Shown one piece after another: positions 22,485 to 30,480 of a stretch of 45,677 bases of DNA. The translations under genes were made by a program, and so were the position numbers. Under the pieces are notes generated by a model. The model saw only the letters and a program-made list of their open reading frames with translations. It was not told the origin of the DNA and did not search any database. Position 1 is the first letter of the stretch; the number at the start of each line of letters is the position of its first letter. Origin of the DNA: Actinomyces vulturis (GTDB lineage: Bacteria > Actinomycetota > Actinomycetes > Actinomycetales > Actinomycetaceae); assembly GCF_001687305.1 (NCBI RefSeq), contig NZ_LZRK01000008.1, positions 1 to 45,677 of the forward strand, given 5' to 3'.

Positions 22485-23197
22485 CTAAACAACGCCAGCT
22501 GTCCTGGTAGCGGCTCGTATTTCTCGCGCTCGCGCAACGTGTCAAGGTCAATGTATGGCTCTTTGGTTTCGTCATAGTTGATGAAAGACGAATCCATATC
22601 ACCGATCACAGCGGGGTCAATGAAAGGTCCACTGCCAGGATCAACAACCTGATCATCTTTGTTGTGCACCCTAAATCCGTCGGCAATGTAGACACGCTTG
22701 CCATCGGGGAATTGGTGTGAAAGGTCAACAGCCTTCTTGTGAGTCAAGAACGATGCCGAATCAACAAACTTGTTGTAGAGCTCGTCGGCTTTCTGCTGGG
22801 CTTCTTGAACATCGCAACGAACAGCCTTCTGGGGCGGGGCGTAAAGTTCGTAGTCACAATCATCGTAGTTTTCATCCACACTGAAAACTTCCGGGTGCTT
22901 CCACGGGCCACGGCATCGCTGGTAGATGTCTGCATCTGCCCATGATCCGCCTTCGCCCAAATGAACCTTGTTTCCGTACACCTCGAAAGATCGACGATCC
23001 GGTACAACCTTGTGTGCCTCTTCAAAGATTCGCCCAGCAAAGGCACGGTTGTTGGCTTTCAGAGCCTTCACGCCAGCGTTCTTGACTGTCTGAATCTCAT
23101 TGTCGGCATTGAGACGCACAACCGGCGTTCCTGCGATCTTGGCAGCAAACTTGCCGTCTCGTGCTCGGTTGATTTTTGACTCATCAAAATTGCTCAT
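22481..23197 (-). CDS. Tagged protein, unknown domain, 238 aa
   Basis: Tag variant MSNFDESKINRARDGKF with KIAGTPVVRL. AGGAGG stands before the ATG. The body has FAGRIFEEAHKVVPDRRSFE, VHLGEGGSWADADIYQRC, then AVDLSHQFPDGKRVYIADGF and DPGSGPFIDPAVIG. No repeats, no family recognised. It follows the small membrane gene with a one-base gap. Confidence 0.65.
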   Translation of the reverse strand: MSNFDESKINRARDGKFAAKIAGTPVVRLNADNEIQTVKNAGVKALKANNRAFAGRIFEEAHKVVPDRRSFEVYGNKVHLGEGGSWADADIYQRCRGPWKHPEVFSVDENYDDCDYELYAPPQKAVRCDVQEAQQKADELYNKFVDSASFLTHKKAVDLSHQFPDGKRVYIADGFRVHNKDDQVVDPGSGPFIDPAVIGDMDSSFINYDETKEPYIDLDTLREREKYEPLPGQLALFR

Positions 23198-23198
23198 G

Positions 23199-23423
23199 TT
23201 AGAAGCCTCCTGAAAGTAAAGCATGTAAAAGCATTGGTGCGCTAAAAAGCAGATAGAGCGCCCAGGAAACTTTCATGGCTTTAGACCAAAAGGTTTCTTT
23301 AGCGTTCTTCTTTACTGACCACACAGCAGTAACGGCTAGAGGGATCGGCCACAGAAAGAAAAAGATGTAGTAGCCACACAAGACCGTAGTGACAACTACA
23401 ACCTCAAACCAGGACAGATGCAT
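23199..23423 (-). CDS. Small membrane protein, 74 aa
   Basis: Two predicted membrane helices (VVVVTTVLCGYYIFFFLWPI and WALYLLFSAPMLLHALL) separated by a basic loop (SVKKNAKETFWSKAMK). Not recognised. It overlaps the upstream repeat gene by three bases (TAATG type) and precedes a tagged gene. Confidence 0.62.
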   Translation of the reverse strand: MHLSWFEVVVVTTVLCGYYIFFFLWPIPLAVTAVWSVKKNAKETFWSKAMKVSWALYLLFSAPMLLHALLSGGF

Positions 23424-24172
23424 TACTCACCCCACAGTCGCTTCTGGGCAGCTTGAGCAACATCTGGGTCTTCATCAAGGCACATGACATCAAGGAGTTC
23501 ATAGTCCTCGGTGTTTTCAGCAACAATCTTGCGAACCCGTGGATCGTCATGATCGGAAAGAAAAACGTGCATGTCGTCATGGATGCATAGGTTTTCAACA
23601 ACTTGAAGATCGTCATTTGCCATAGAGCAACGCAATTCACGGTCGTTAGACAGCAGTGCCACTCGTGCGCGCACTCGCACGTCTTCGTCATTAACCAAAA
23701 TGCTTTGATAGCGTGGCTCACTTGCTGCACCTGCTCGTTTAGCCCAGTCTGGGCTTGTCAAAGCCTCAGATTTGTCGCTCAGTTTGCTCACAGCAATGGT
23801 GCGAACATTCGGGTTGCCGTGATTCAGCAAATGCATCGCAACCTGTGGAGTTGCTTTGCGCGCCAACTGTTCAGACACGTATTTGTCGGATTCATGGCCA
23901 ATTAGGTTCATTCGATCTTCATCGCTGCCGCGATCAATGAACATCATTTGAACAGAGCGTGAACCATTTTGAGCAACATATAGGCGTTCATCGCCTTCAA
24001 GAGCATTGAATCGCCCCCAGTTTTCTTCCTCCCATTGTTTCGTGTCGAATCTGTTCATCAATGCCGGGGTGGAAAGAAAATCGTCTAAACTCGCCTGCGG
24101 TTTTCCAGCCTTTTTGAAGTCAAACTTGCCGTCACGTGCGCGATTGACCTTAGATTCATCGAAGTTGCTCAT
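23423..24172 (-). CDS. Tagged VR-x2-VA repeat protein, 249 aa
   Basis: Tag MSNFDESKVNRARDGKF with KKAGKPQASL, then irregular repeats (VSEQLARKA, VRTIAVSKL, VRARVALLS, VRKIVAENT). Two starts are possible: ATG 24172 behind CCGCACAGAAG, or ATG 24193 (adding MFRTEVS), which lies exactly 9 nt after CGACCAT. The second would give a leaderless transcript with a 7-residue extension. Confidence 0.7.
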   Translation of the reverse strand: MSNFDESKVNRARDGKFDFKKAGKPQASLDDFLSTPALMNRFDTKQWEEENWGRFNALEGDERLYVAQNGSRSVQMMFIDRGSDEDRMNLIGHESDKYVSEQLARKATPQVAMHLLNHGNPNVRTIAVSKLSDKSEALTSPDWAKRAGAASEPRYQSILVNDEDVRVRARVALLSNDRELRCSMANDDLQVVENLCIHDDMHVFLSDHDDPRVRKIVAENTEDYELLDVMCLDEDPDVAQAAQKRLWGE

Positions 24173-24200
24173 GCTTACTTCTGTGCGGAACATGCCTCAC

Positions 24201-24983
24201 TTATGGTCGGGCAAGCGCGTTTTTCAGTATGGCTTTAATTAACTCGTCTTTCTCTTTGAGCACCATAATTCGGGCCGTATCTCGATTGCATGTCTCAGCC
24301 ACCGCTACACGAATGCGAGCGTCTTGATCAAACATGAGACGCTGTTTTGTTCTCTCATCTCCATATTGTGCAGCCGCCCGACGGTACGCAGGGTTTTTAT
24401 TGGTTACGCCGAAGTTGATGATTGCATCTGACGTGGGCTGCTTAACAATGCGTTCATAGTTTTCCACTGGCATATCCGGGTACAGGTATGCCTCTTTGAT
24501 ACTGGGACATCCGTCGTTCATGAGTGCAGCGTCCACCTTCGGATTGCCACCATAGTCATGCCAGATATCTTCTTGCATAGCGTCAGGTAGTTCGCTGACC
24601 ATGTAGGACAGTTCATCTTCGGTGTATCGCTCGCTATAACGCATAGCGTACATCTTGCAATCATCTGGACAGTCAAGGGAGATGTCTTGCGCGTCAATCT
24701 TGTCATTATCAATGAAATCGCGGATTTCATCGACAGAGCATCGACGCAATGCTTCAGTGATCAGCTGTTGGCCGTCTGGTTCTTTCTTCAACTCTTTGCC
24801 TTTTTCAGCAATCAGCTTTTTGCTGCGTGAAAGAGACGAAGCACGAACATTTTCAACAGGGCTGTCTTGGAGCAGGCTCAATTCTTTGTTGCCTAAACTG
24901 ACCGTTGGCTTGCCAGCAGACTTGAACCCAAACTTGCCGTCTTTCTGGCGGTTGATTTTTGATTCATCGAAATTGCTCATCAT
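24201..24983 (-). CDS. Tagged repeat-related protein, 260 aa
   Basis: The tag (MSNFDESKINRQKDGKF, KSAGKPTVSL) is followed by a mostly non-canonical helical body; only the last third has clear units (YRRAAAQYG, IRVAVAETC). The middle (DCPDDCKMYAMRYSERYTED) has two Cys close together. It probably shares the solenoid fold but is diverged. It lies 16 nt after the 338-aa paralog. Confidence 0.62.
   Translation of the reverse strand: MMSNFDESKINRQKDGKFGFKSAGKPTVSLGNKELSLLQDSPVENVRASSLSRSKKLIAEKGKELKKEPDGQQLITEALRRCSVDEIRDFIDNDKIDAQDISLDCPDDCKMYAMRYSERYTEDELSYMVSELPDAMQEDIWHDYGGNPKVDAALMNDGCPSIKEAYLYPDMPVENYERIVKQPTSDAIINFGVTNKNPAYRRAAAQYGDERTKQRLMFDQDARIRVAVAETCNRDTARIMVLKEKDELIKAILKNALARP
24203..24209 (-). 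promoter_or_regulatory. CGACCAT-N9-ATG element inside gene end
   Basis: CCCGACCATAAGTGAGGC then ATG 24193. The motif also encodes the last residues and stop (RP, TAA) of the upstream repeat gene, so transcription starts within an otherwise continuous operon. Confidence 0.55.
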
Positions 24984-24999
24984 TGTTCTTTGCTATCTG

Positions 25000-26016
25000 T
25001 CACGAGAAAGATTCGTTGTTCAGACGGTTTTGTGCTTCGTGAGAAACAATCGGGTCTTCATCCGCACTCAAAAAGGCAAGAATGGCTCTGTCATGGGTTG
25101 TATCAACAACAGATAGTCGGACAATCGAACTTGGGTCATTTGCCAGTTTTCTTGTCGTAGCGGTGTCGCATTTGCGCACTGCTCCTTGGCGCACACGCGG
25201 GGAGGGATCATCAGCCAAAAGGTTTGCTTGCTCTGTTGTTCCATTCCATGCAACCGCACAACGAACAACGTCACTCTCATCGTTAATGAGTGCCTGGCGC
25301 TGCTGATCGGTTCCGTTCTGAGCAACAATCATGCGCACCTGTGAATCGCTGTCGTTGATAAGCCGTTCACGTTGGGCATGTGTTCCTTCACGAGCAACAC
25401 CCATGCGAACTCCTGAGTACGGATCGTCAATGAGACGCTCACGCTGAGAGTCATTGCCAAAGTTGGCTACACTCATGCGCACATGACCTTCTGGATCATT
25501 GATGAGTCGTTCGCGCTGAGACTCACTGCCAGACATGGCAACGGCATAGCGCACGTCCTTATTTTCGTCATCAATGAGTTGTTCTCTTTGACTCTCATTG
25601 CCGTACCTGGCAACGCTGGCGCGAACATGTGGCTCTTTATCATTGACAAGAGTCTGGCGCTGTTCATCGGTTCCATATTGAGCAACATCAGCACGGACAA
25701 ACATGTTTTCGTCATGAATCAACTGCCAGCGTGCTTCTTCATTGCCATGCTTGGCGATTGATACGCGAACAATCCACTCTGGATCGTCGATGAGTGCACG
25801 ACGATGCTTATCGTTACCGTAATGAGCAACATCGGCACGAACAGAAGGCTTGCTGTGCTCTATGTACTCCCAACGCTGAGCGTCTGTAGCAAGATGAACA
25901 TCTCGGGAAGAAACCTGCTTGTCAAAAGAAAGACCGGCCACCGGATCGCCAGCGCTCTTGAAGCCAAACTTGCCGTCTTTTTGGCGGTTGACCTTGGACT
26001 CATCAAAAGTGCTCAT
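25000..26016 (-). CDS. Tagged VR-x2-VA repeat protein with 11 repeats, 338 aa
   Basis: The tag begins MSTFDESK and is followed by eleven consecutive repeats of about 26 residues. Each is close to VR-(A/M)-x-VA-x-YG-(N/T)-x2-QR-x2-LI-(D/N)-D. This is the clearest array in the window; QRERLIDD or QREQLIDD recurs in adjacent units. The concave face of such a solenoid would be lined by the variable residues after VR, a likely binding surface. No enzyme motif. Confidence 0.8.
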   Translation of the reverse strand: MSTFDESKVNRQKDGKFGFKSAGDPVAGLSFDKQVSSRDVHLATDAQRWEYIEHSKPSVRADVAHYGNDKHRRALIDDPEWIVRVSIAKHGNEEARWQLIHDENMFVRADVAQYGTDEQRQTLVNDKEPHVRASVARYGNESQREQLIDDENKDVRYAVAMSGSESQRERLINDPEGHVRMSVANFGNDSQRERLIDDPYSGVRMGVAREGTHAQRERLINDSDSQVRMIVAQNGTDQQRQALINDESDVVRCAVAWNGTTEQANLLADDPSPRVRQGAVRKCDTATTRKLANDPSSIVRLSVVDTTHDRAILAFLSADEDPIVSHEAQNRLNNESFS

Positions 26017-26018
26017 GC

Positions 26019-26699
26019 CTAGTTTCCTGCCAGTTCGTCTAGTCGCTCTTGCGCCACTTTACGGACACTTTCATAGTCTGTTTTCTCAACCAACTGACTC
26101 AGAGCCTCAACATTGTTGGACTTTTTAGCCACCGTCTTCACAATGTCTTTTTTCTTGTCATCCATCATTTTGTCGGTGGTTTCATTGGGACCAAAAATGG
26201 CCAACATGCCACGAACCTTGTCATCTGGATCTTTCACCAGTTTGTCTGACAATTCCGGATCGGTGGAGTGAATAGCCACAGATCGGCGCACAAGTGCAGA
26301 CTCGTCATCGACAAGTTGAGTCAGAACCCTATTGGAAGCCTGGTTTGCAGCCATGAGCCTGACGCTCTCATCTGTATCGCCAGCCAGTTCCATCTTTATG
26401 TCCTCATTGCCATACTGAGCAACGTTGGCGCGAACCTCTGGGCTGGGGTCATTCATGAGTGCACGGCGATGTTCGTCGTTGCCTTTTTCTGCCACATTGG
26501 CGCGTACATCTTTGTACTGACTGTCGATCAAAGCGGCTTTCTCATCGTCAGTTCCCCACTTGGACAGACGATCTTGCTCAGAATATGGCTGGGTGAGCAA
26601 ACTGTCTTTTGCCAGGCTTACCGCTGGCGCGCCAGCGCTCTTGAAACCGAATTTGCCATCGCGCTCGCGGTTGACCTTGGACTCATCAAAGTTACCCAT
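26019..26699 (-). CDS. Tagged VR-x2-VA repeat protein, 226 aa
   Basis: Starts MGNFDESKVNRERDGKF with KSAGAPAVSL. Seven repeats (VRANVAEKG, VRANVAQYG, VRLMAANQA, VRRSVAIHS, VRGMLAIFG) end in a lysine-rich unit (DDKKKDIVKTVAKKS). Two nt separate it from the next gene, and it overlaps the upstream gene by 8 nt. Confidence 0.75.
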   Translation of the reverse strand: MGNFDESKVNRERDGKFGFKSAGAPAVSLAKDSLLTQPYSEQDRLSKWGTDDEKAALIDSQYKDVRANVAEKGNDEHRRALMNDPSPEVRANVAQYGNEDIKMELAGDTDESVRLMAANQASNRVLTQLVDDESALVRRSVAIHSTDPELSDKLVKDPDDKVRGMLAIFGPNETTDKMMDDKKKDIVKTVAKKSNNVEALSQLVEKTDYESVRKVAQERLDELAGN

Positions 26700-27840
26700 G
26701 GATTAGTCTTTCTCTGGCTCGACGAGAAATCTCTTCATCTTCGCTGTCAATGAGTTCGCGAAGCAAAGAAAAGTCGGTTGAATGATTGACAACAGCGAAT
26801 CTCACATGGGGATCTTCGTCTTTTGCCAATTTACGTAAAAGTTCACGATCTTTTGTTCGCTTCGCAACAGAATAACGGACAATAAATTCCTTATCGCTTG
26901 CTAGACGGCGAAGAATGTTTTCGTTGTCTGTATTTGTAGCAGCCCAACGCAGACGGTAGTTATCAGCCGTAGCGAAGTGCTCCTTGTCTTCGTCAGGCAA
27001 CTCTTTGGCCAAATCGTAAGTAACCATTCCGTTTATTTCATGGCGAAGAAGTTCTCGACGCTGAGAGTCGCTAAGAATCGAGTTTCGAGCAATAGCGGAA
27101 CGAATATCTGAATCATGATGTTTAGCCAACTTCATTGCATCTTCGCTGGTGAGGTTATTGTTGAACCAGGCAACGGTTTCCAGATCCTCTTTTCCCAGCG
27201 ATTCCAAAAAATCGGAAGGATTACTCGCATGGATGAGCGCAATTCTGCGCACTTTTTTGTCTGGATGAGAAACAAGCATGTTGGCATAGTGCGGATCGTG
27301 AGAAAGACTCTCTAAGCCGTCGATCCCGCCGTTACGAATAAGTTCATCAATGACCTCTGAGTAGTCATCTTTATGTCTCCATTGAACGTAACGGAAAACG
27401 GCGCGCCTGGCAGCAATATCTTTGGTGTCAAGATATTCATCAACTGAGTCTGTTTGAAAAAAGTAATTAACAAATGCCTGTTCACGAACACCGTCATCTT
27501 CATCGTTAATCATGCTTTGAGGTGAATTAGTGTACTCAGCAATATAGCGTCGCACGTTCACATCGGGGTCTTTTTGTAAAAGTTTTTCCCCCTCTTCATC
27601 GCACCACTCAAAAGCCTCCATGCGAACCTCTGGATCGGGATGGCGTAAGGCGTACTCATTGTGGTTATAAGAAAGATTTTCCATAGCCTTTTTGCGCAAG
27701 GAAGGGTCTAGCAAATCTTTTTCTAACTGACCAATCTCGCCGTTAGTTTCAGACAGTCCTACTGCTGGCTCACCGGCACGCTTGAAATCGAATTTGCCGT
27801 CGCGTGCGCGATTGACCTTAGATTCATCGAAGTTGCTCAT
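26692..27840 (-). CDS. Tagged VR-x2-VA repeat protein, 382 aa
   Basis: The longest tagged repeat protein. Tag MSNFDESKVNRARDGKF with KRAGEPAVGL. Two repeat arrays (VRMEAFEWC, VRRYIAEYT; then IRSAIARNS, VRYSVAKRT, VRFAVVNHS) flank a diverged helical middle. A CCGCACAGGAG block stands before the ATG. Its layout matches the 302-aa paralog, which suggests an old duplication of the whole gene. Confidence 0.74.
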   Translation of the reverse strand: MSNFDESKVNRARDGKFDFKRAGEPAVGLSETNGEIGQLEKDLLDPSLRKKAMENLSYNHNEYALRHPDPEVRMEAFEWCDEEGEKLLQKDPDVNVRRYIAEYTNSPQSMINDEDDGVREQAFVNYFFQTDSVDEYLDTKDIAARRAVFRYVQWRHKDDYSEVIDELIRNGGIDGLESLSHDPHYANMLVSHPDKKVRRIALIHASNPSDFLESLGKEDLETVAWFNNNLTSEDAMKLAKHHDSDIRSAIARNSILSDSQRRELLRHEINGMVTYDLAKELPDEDKEHFATADNYRLRWAATNTDNENILRRLASDKEFIVRYSVAKRTKDRELLRKLAKDEDPHVRFAVVNHSTDFSLLRELIDSEDEEISRRARERLIHG

Positions 27841-27875
27841 GCCTACTCCTGTGCGGGTTTGCCCAAGCGCAGTTT

Positions 27876-28157
27876 TCAGCGAGCACACAAAGACTCAGTG
27901 GCAGAAACAGAGGCTTCCTTCGCTGCGACAGCATCTCCTAGACGGAATGTTTCAGCCATCATGAAAATAAGAATCAATGCGATAGGTAGATACCACGGGT
28001 TTCCTGCGTGCTCGAAAACAAAAAGAAGGACGCTCAACAAACCAAAATAGAACGTGAGACGGTTGATCATACGGCTCCGCTTATTACGCATACCGACAAA
28101 AATCAATACTGCCCAAATCAAGGTCGATACAAATCGTGCAACCGGGTAGAAAATCAT
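27876..28157 (-). CDS. Membrane protein, 93 aa
   Basis: AAGGAG precedes ATG 28157. Three hydrophobic stretches (about residues 3-22, 34-50 and 56-68) predict a three-helix membrane protein with a basic first loop (MRNKRSRMINR). Not recognised. It is the first gene after the TGTCGAA site cluster and the CGACCAT element, so it heads the long repeat-gene operon. Confidence 0.62.
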   Translation of the reverse strand: MIFYPVARFVSTLIWAVLIFVGMRNKRSRMINRLTFYFGLLSVLLFVFEHAGNPWYLPIALILIFMMAETFRLGDAVAAKEASVSATESLCAR

Positions 28158-28201
28158 GACAGGCTCCTTAAAAAGTTCAAGACCGTTGAGACTTCTTATC
28201 T

Positions 28202-28208
28202 ATGGTCG
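28202..28208 (-). promoter_or_regulatory. CGACCAT element heading the repeat-gene operon
   Basis: TCCGACCATAGATAAGAA, with GTC rather than ATG after 9 nt; the first gene starts 45 nt downstream with its own ribosome binding site. So the motif does not require a start codon, which argues for a transcription signal. Confidence 0.55.
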
Positions 28209-28269
28209 GATCGCTGTCAGGTTTTTAATTTTTCTCTCTTACCGCTCAGAGCAGGTCTTCTCAAGTTCA

Positions 28270-28335
28270 TGTCGAATCCTTCGACATATTCACACGACGT
28301 GTCGATTTTTGGGCGATTCTTCGACACGTTCGACA
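28270..28335. promoter_or_regulatory. Cluster of five TGTCGAA-type sites (operator or partition site)
   Basis: TGTCGAA at 28270, TTCGACA at 28280, TGTCGAT at 28300, TTCGACA at 28320 and at 28329. The first two form a perfect palindrome with a 3-nt centre. Spacings of 9-10 and 20 bp put all sites on one face of the helix. The cluster is about 60 bp upstream of the CGACCAT promoter. It does not match the actinobacterial LexA box. No ParB-like protein is seen here. Confidence 0.5.
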
Positions 28336-28342
28336 TTCCACA

Positions 28343-28388
28343 AAAAATGAGGACCGGCCCTGGACCTCAAAAAGAGGCGGAACCGGTC
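28343..28388 (-). terminator. Rho-independent terminator
   Basis: GACCGG/CCGGTC (28352-28357 with 28383-28388) encloses CCTC-AAAAA-GAGG, followed on the minus strand by ATTTTTTG. It ends the unit of the membrane-anchored repeat protein at 28412. Confidence 0.75.
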
Positions 28389-28411
28389 TTGACAAAGCAA
28401 TTCTATGCCGA

Positions 28412-28861
28412 CTACATGCTTCTTGCAGCCTTTCTTACGCTCGAATCAGGATCGTTAGCAAGCATGAGTCGCTGCTTATCAGTGCCGTAAATAGCAACGG
28501 CTTCACGAACACGCCGGTCTTCATCATCAATAAGTTGTTGCCGCTGCTCATCAGTGCCGTAAATAGCAACGGTTCTACGGACATTGTAGACACGATCGTT
28601 AATGAGTTGATCTCGCTGTCTAGTGTTGCCAAATTCGGCAACCAAGACTCGAATAACAGCGTTTTTGTCGTTAACAAGATTTTGACGCTGCCACACATTG
28701 CCGTCAATCGCTGCGAAGACGCGAATGATCCAGGCTTTTTGCTCAATGTCCTCGTCCGACTTAAACGCTTCGTCTAAAATCCAAACCCCTAGCGCACCAA
28801 AGGCAAACGTGAGAACAAGAGCAAGAAGAAACGCATACCACAGCGTCAGTGCTGTGCTCAT
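28412..28861 (-). CDS. Membrane-anchored VR-x2-VA repeat protein, 149 aa
   Basis: Instead of the tag it begins with a membrane helix (LWYAFLLALVLTFAFGALGV). A short acidic linker and about five repeats follow (VIRVLVAEFG, VRRTVAIYG, VREAVAIYG). The array probably faces the cytoplasm. It overlaps the 249-aa repeat gene by 4 nt, so the two are made together. This is the only clear case here of the repeats fused to a membrane anchor. Confidence 0.72.
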   Translation of the reverse strand: MSTALTLWYAFLLALVLTFAFGALGVWILDEAFKSDEDIEQKAWIIRVFAAIDGNVWQRQNLVNDKNAVIRVLVAEFGNTRQRDQLINDRVYNVRRTVAIYGTDEQRQQLIDDEDRRVREAVAIYGTDKQRLMLANDPDSSVRKAARSM

Positions 28862-29607
28862 TCTTCAACCATGCCTAAACGAATCATGGCCTTGTTACGA
28901 ACAGAAGCGTACTTGTCATTCAACAAAAAATGGGCCTGCTCTTTGGTTCCATAGAGAGCAACGGCTGCGCGAACATCTTCGCTTTGGTCGCGTTTGAGTT
29001 TTTCGCACAGATCCGAAAAGCCACGCTCAGCAACCGCTTTGCGAACAATATAGGACTCATCATCCACTAACGCCTCACAATGCTGCTTGTTTCCACTTAA
29101 AGCAACACCTGAGCGAACGTATGAATCGTTGTCGCTAATAAGACGATCACGAAGCTTATCATTACCGAACCGTGCCACGTTGTAACGAACAGACGGATAA
29201 GAATCTTTAACCAGTCGGGTTCGCATAGCATTGTTGCCGTAGCGCGCGACACTGCTGCGAACAACTGGATGGTCATCGTGAATGAGATTTTCGCGCTGAG
29301 TCGTTGAACCGTAATGGGCAACCTCGCGGCGAACCCCGAAATCGTCGTGACTGGCCAGTTCTTCTCGATGTTCCTTAGTGCCAAAACGCGCAACAGCCTG
29401 AACAACAAGCGGATCAAGGTCATTGATCAACTCATTATGAACTTCCTGATTGCCGTACTTGGCAACGTCATAGCGAACCAGACGGGAGTCATGATTAATC
29501 AGCATCCACCGATCATCATCACTTCCATCTCGTGCCATGAGACGGCCCTGAAGTTCAGAGATTTGGCAGAGTGGATTTTTGGGAACGAAAGTCTGTTTTG
29601 TGCTCAT
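28858..29607 (-). CDS. VR-x2-VA repeat protein, untagged, 249 aa
   Basis: About nine regular repeats (VRYDVAKYG, VRREVAHYG, VRSSVARYG, VRYNVARFG, VRSGVALSG, VRAAVALYG) behind a short start segment with one Cys. No tag. ATG 29607 lies 9 nt after CGACCAT. Paired with the membrane-anchored paralog downstream. Confidence 0.76.
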   Translation of the reverse strand: MSTKQTFVPKNPLCQISELQGRLMARDGSDDDRWMLINHDSRLVRYDVAKYGNQEVHNELINDLDPLVVQAVARFGTKEHREELASHDDFGVRREVAHYGSTTQRENLIHDDHPVVRSSVARYGNNAMRTRLVKDSYPSVRYNVARFGNDKLRDRLISDNDSYVRSGVALSGNKQHCEALVDDESYIVRKAVAERGFSDLCEKLKRDQSEDVRAAVALYGTKEQAHFLLNDKYASVRNKAMIRLGMVEE

Positions 29608-29610
29608 GCC

Positions 29611-30039
29611 CTACACATGGTCGGAGTACCTACCGATTTCTTCAAGTAACGCTTGCTCATCAAAATCAGGTTCACGAAGCAGATCTTCGCGGTTAAATGA
29701 TCCTTCGATGGGATGCGAGCCAACGTATTGTTCTATCGCCTCAATATGGGCGAGGTTGTTGGCAGAAACATCAATGTCAGTAACCACTCCCCCGCGAACA
29801 GTAAAACTGTTCACCTGGCCAAACTCTTCCACCAAGTGTCGCGCCCGAACCTGATTCAAGTGCCAAGTTGCTGCTTCCCACTGTGACTGTTCGTATGTTT
29901 CAGGGTGGTCATCAAACTCTAAAGGCTCTTCTTCGCTTCGAGCACACTGGGGCAGGCTGGCAACAGGGTGGCCAGCGTTTTTAGGCGCGAATTTTCCATC
30001 CCGTGAACGGTTAATCTTGGACTCATCGAAGTTGCTCAT
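29611..30039 (-). CDS. Tagged protein, unknown domain, 142 aa
   Basis: Tag MSNFDESKINRSRDGKF with KNAGHPVASL. The body WHLNQVRARHLVEEFGQVNS, then VTDIDVSANNLAHIEAIEQY, resembles the body of the 199-aa tagged protein at 31.2 kb (which has VEVTAIEGQDIEQIGAAIDF), so the two may share a small alpha/beta domain. CCGCACAGGAG precedes the ATG, 2 nt after the zinc-ribbon gene. Confidence 0.62.
   Translation of the reverse strand: MSNFDESKINRSRDGKFAPKNAGHPVASLPQCARSEEEPLEFDDHPETYEQSQWEAATWHLNQVRARHLVEEFGQVNSFTVRGGVVTDIDVSANNLAHIEAIEQYVGSHPIEGSFNREDLLREPDFDEQALLEEIGRYSDHV
29617..29623 (-). promoter_or_regulatory. CGACCAT-N9-ATG element inside gene end
   Basis: TCCGACCATGTGTAGGGC then ATG 29607. It encodes the final residues SDHV and the TAG of the upstream tagged gene. 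Confidence 0.55.
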
Positions 30040-30041
30040 GT

Positions 30042-30434
30042 CTACTCCTGTGCGGAGCAACAGGGACAATAAGGGTTCGCCGTAAAAGATTTAACACACT
30101 GAGAAAAATCAGTGTTGCACACCGAACAAAACCAGTACGCATGATCGACATCGTTGTAGGCGTATGTGCTGGGGTCGCATGTGTTGCGCATTGACCACCA
30201 ACGACGTAACTCTGGATAGATCTCAAACACTCGCTTGTGTTTTGCTACCCGAACACGACTCCTGCCCGTGCAATATGGGCAACCAGTACCAGACATTCGA
30301 TGATCAAGTCTGGCAAGAAAATCTTGACCACACGTTGAACAAGTCCACCAAAAATGTCTGTTAGAAAACGGTGAAACATCGCGCAAACTTAGCTCATTGC
30401 GGGCAGAATACTCCGTGGCAAGTTTTTCTTTCAC
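30042..30434 (-). CDS. Zinc-ribbon protein, DUF4379-like, 130 aa
   Basis: Two copies of the pattern W-x-C-x2-C-(n)-C-P-x-C: WWTCSTCGQDF with GCPYCTG, and WFCSVCNTDF with YCPCCSA. This is the DUF4379-type ribbon (PF14311), often found next to nuclease domains, but no nuclease motif is present here. It has a GTG start at 30434, 5 nt after a CTAGTTG variant, which suits a leaderless transcript. Confidence 0.72.
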   Translation of the reverse strand: MKEKLATEYSARNELSLRDVSPFSNRHFWWTCSTCGQDFLARLDHRMSGTGCPYCTGRSRVRVAKHKRVFEIYPELRRWWSMRNTCDPSTYAYNDVDHAYWFCSVCNTDFSQCVKSFTANPYCPCCSAQE

Positions 30435-30439
30435 ACAAC

Positions 30440-30446
30440 CAACTAG
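30440..30446 (-). promoter_or_regulatory. CTAGTTG variant before the zinc-ribbon gene
   Basis: CCTAGTTGGTTGT then GTG 30434; spacing 5 nt as at the sigma-like gene. It lies back to back with the plus-strand CGACCAT element at 30465, forming a divergent promoter pair in about 45 bp. Confidence 0.45.
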
Positions 30447-30464
30447 GGCATTTGCTCCAGCTTA

Positions 30465-30471
30465 CGACCAT
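30465..30471 (+). promoter_or_regulatory. CGACCAT-N9-ATG element on the plus strand
   Basis: ACGACCATAACTATTAC then ATG 30481. The only plus-strand copy, and it precedes one of the few plus-strand genes with the same spacing. This is strong support that the motif is a directional start signal. Confidence 0.6.
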
Positions 30472-30480
30472 AACTATTAC

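Noticed and set aside
28270-28335. LexA/SOS box
   Set aside because: The actinobacterial box is built on CGAAC-N4-GTTCG. The sites here are TGTCGAA/TTCGACA with different centres and phasing.
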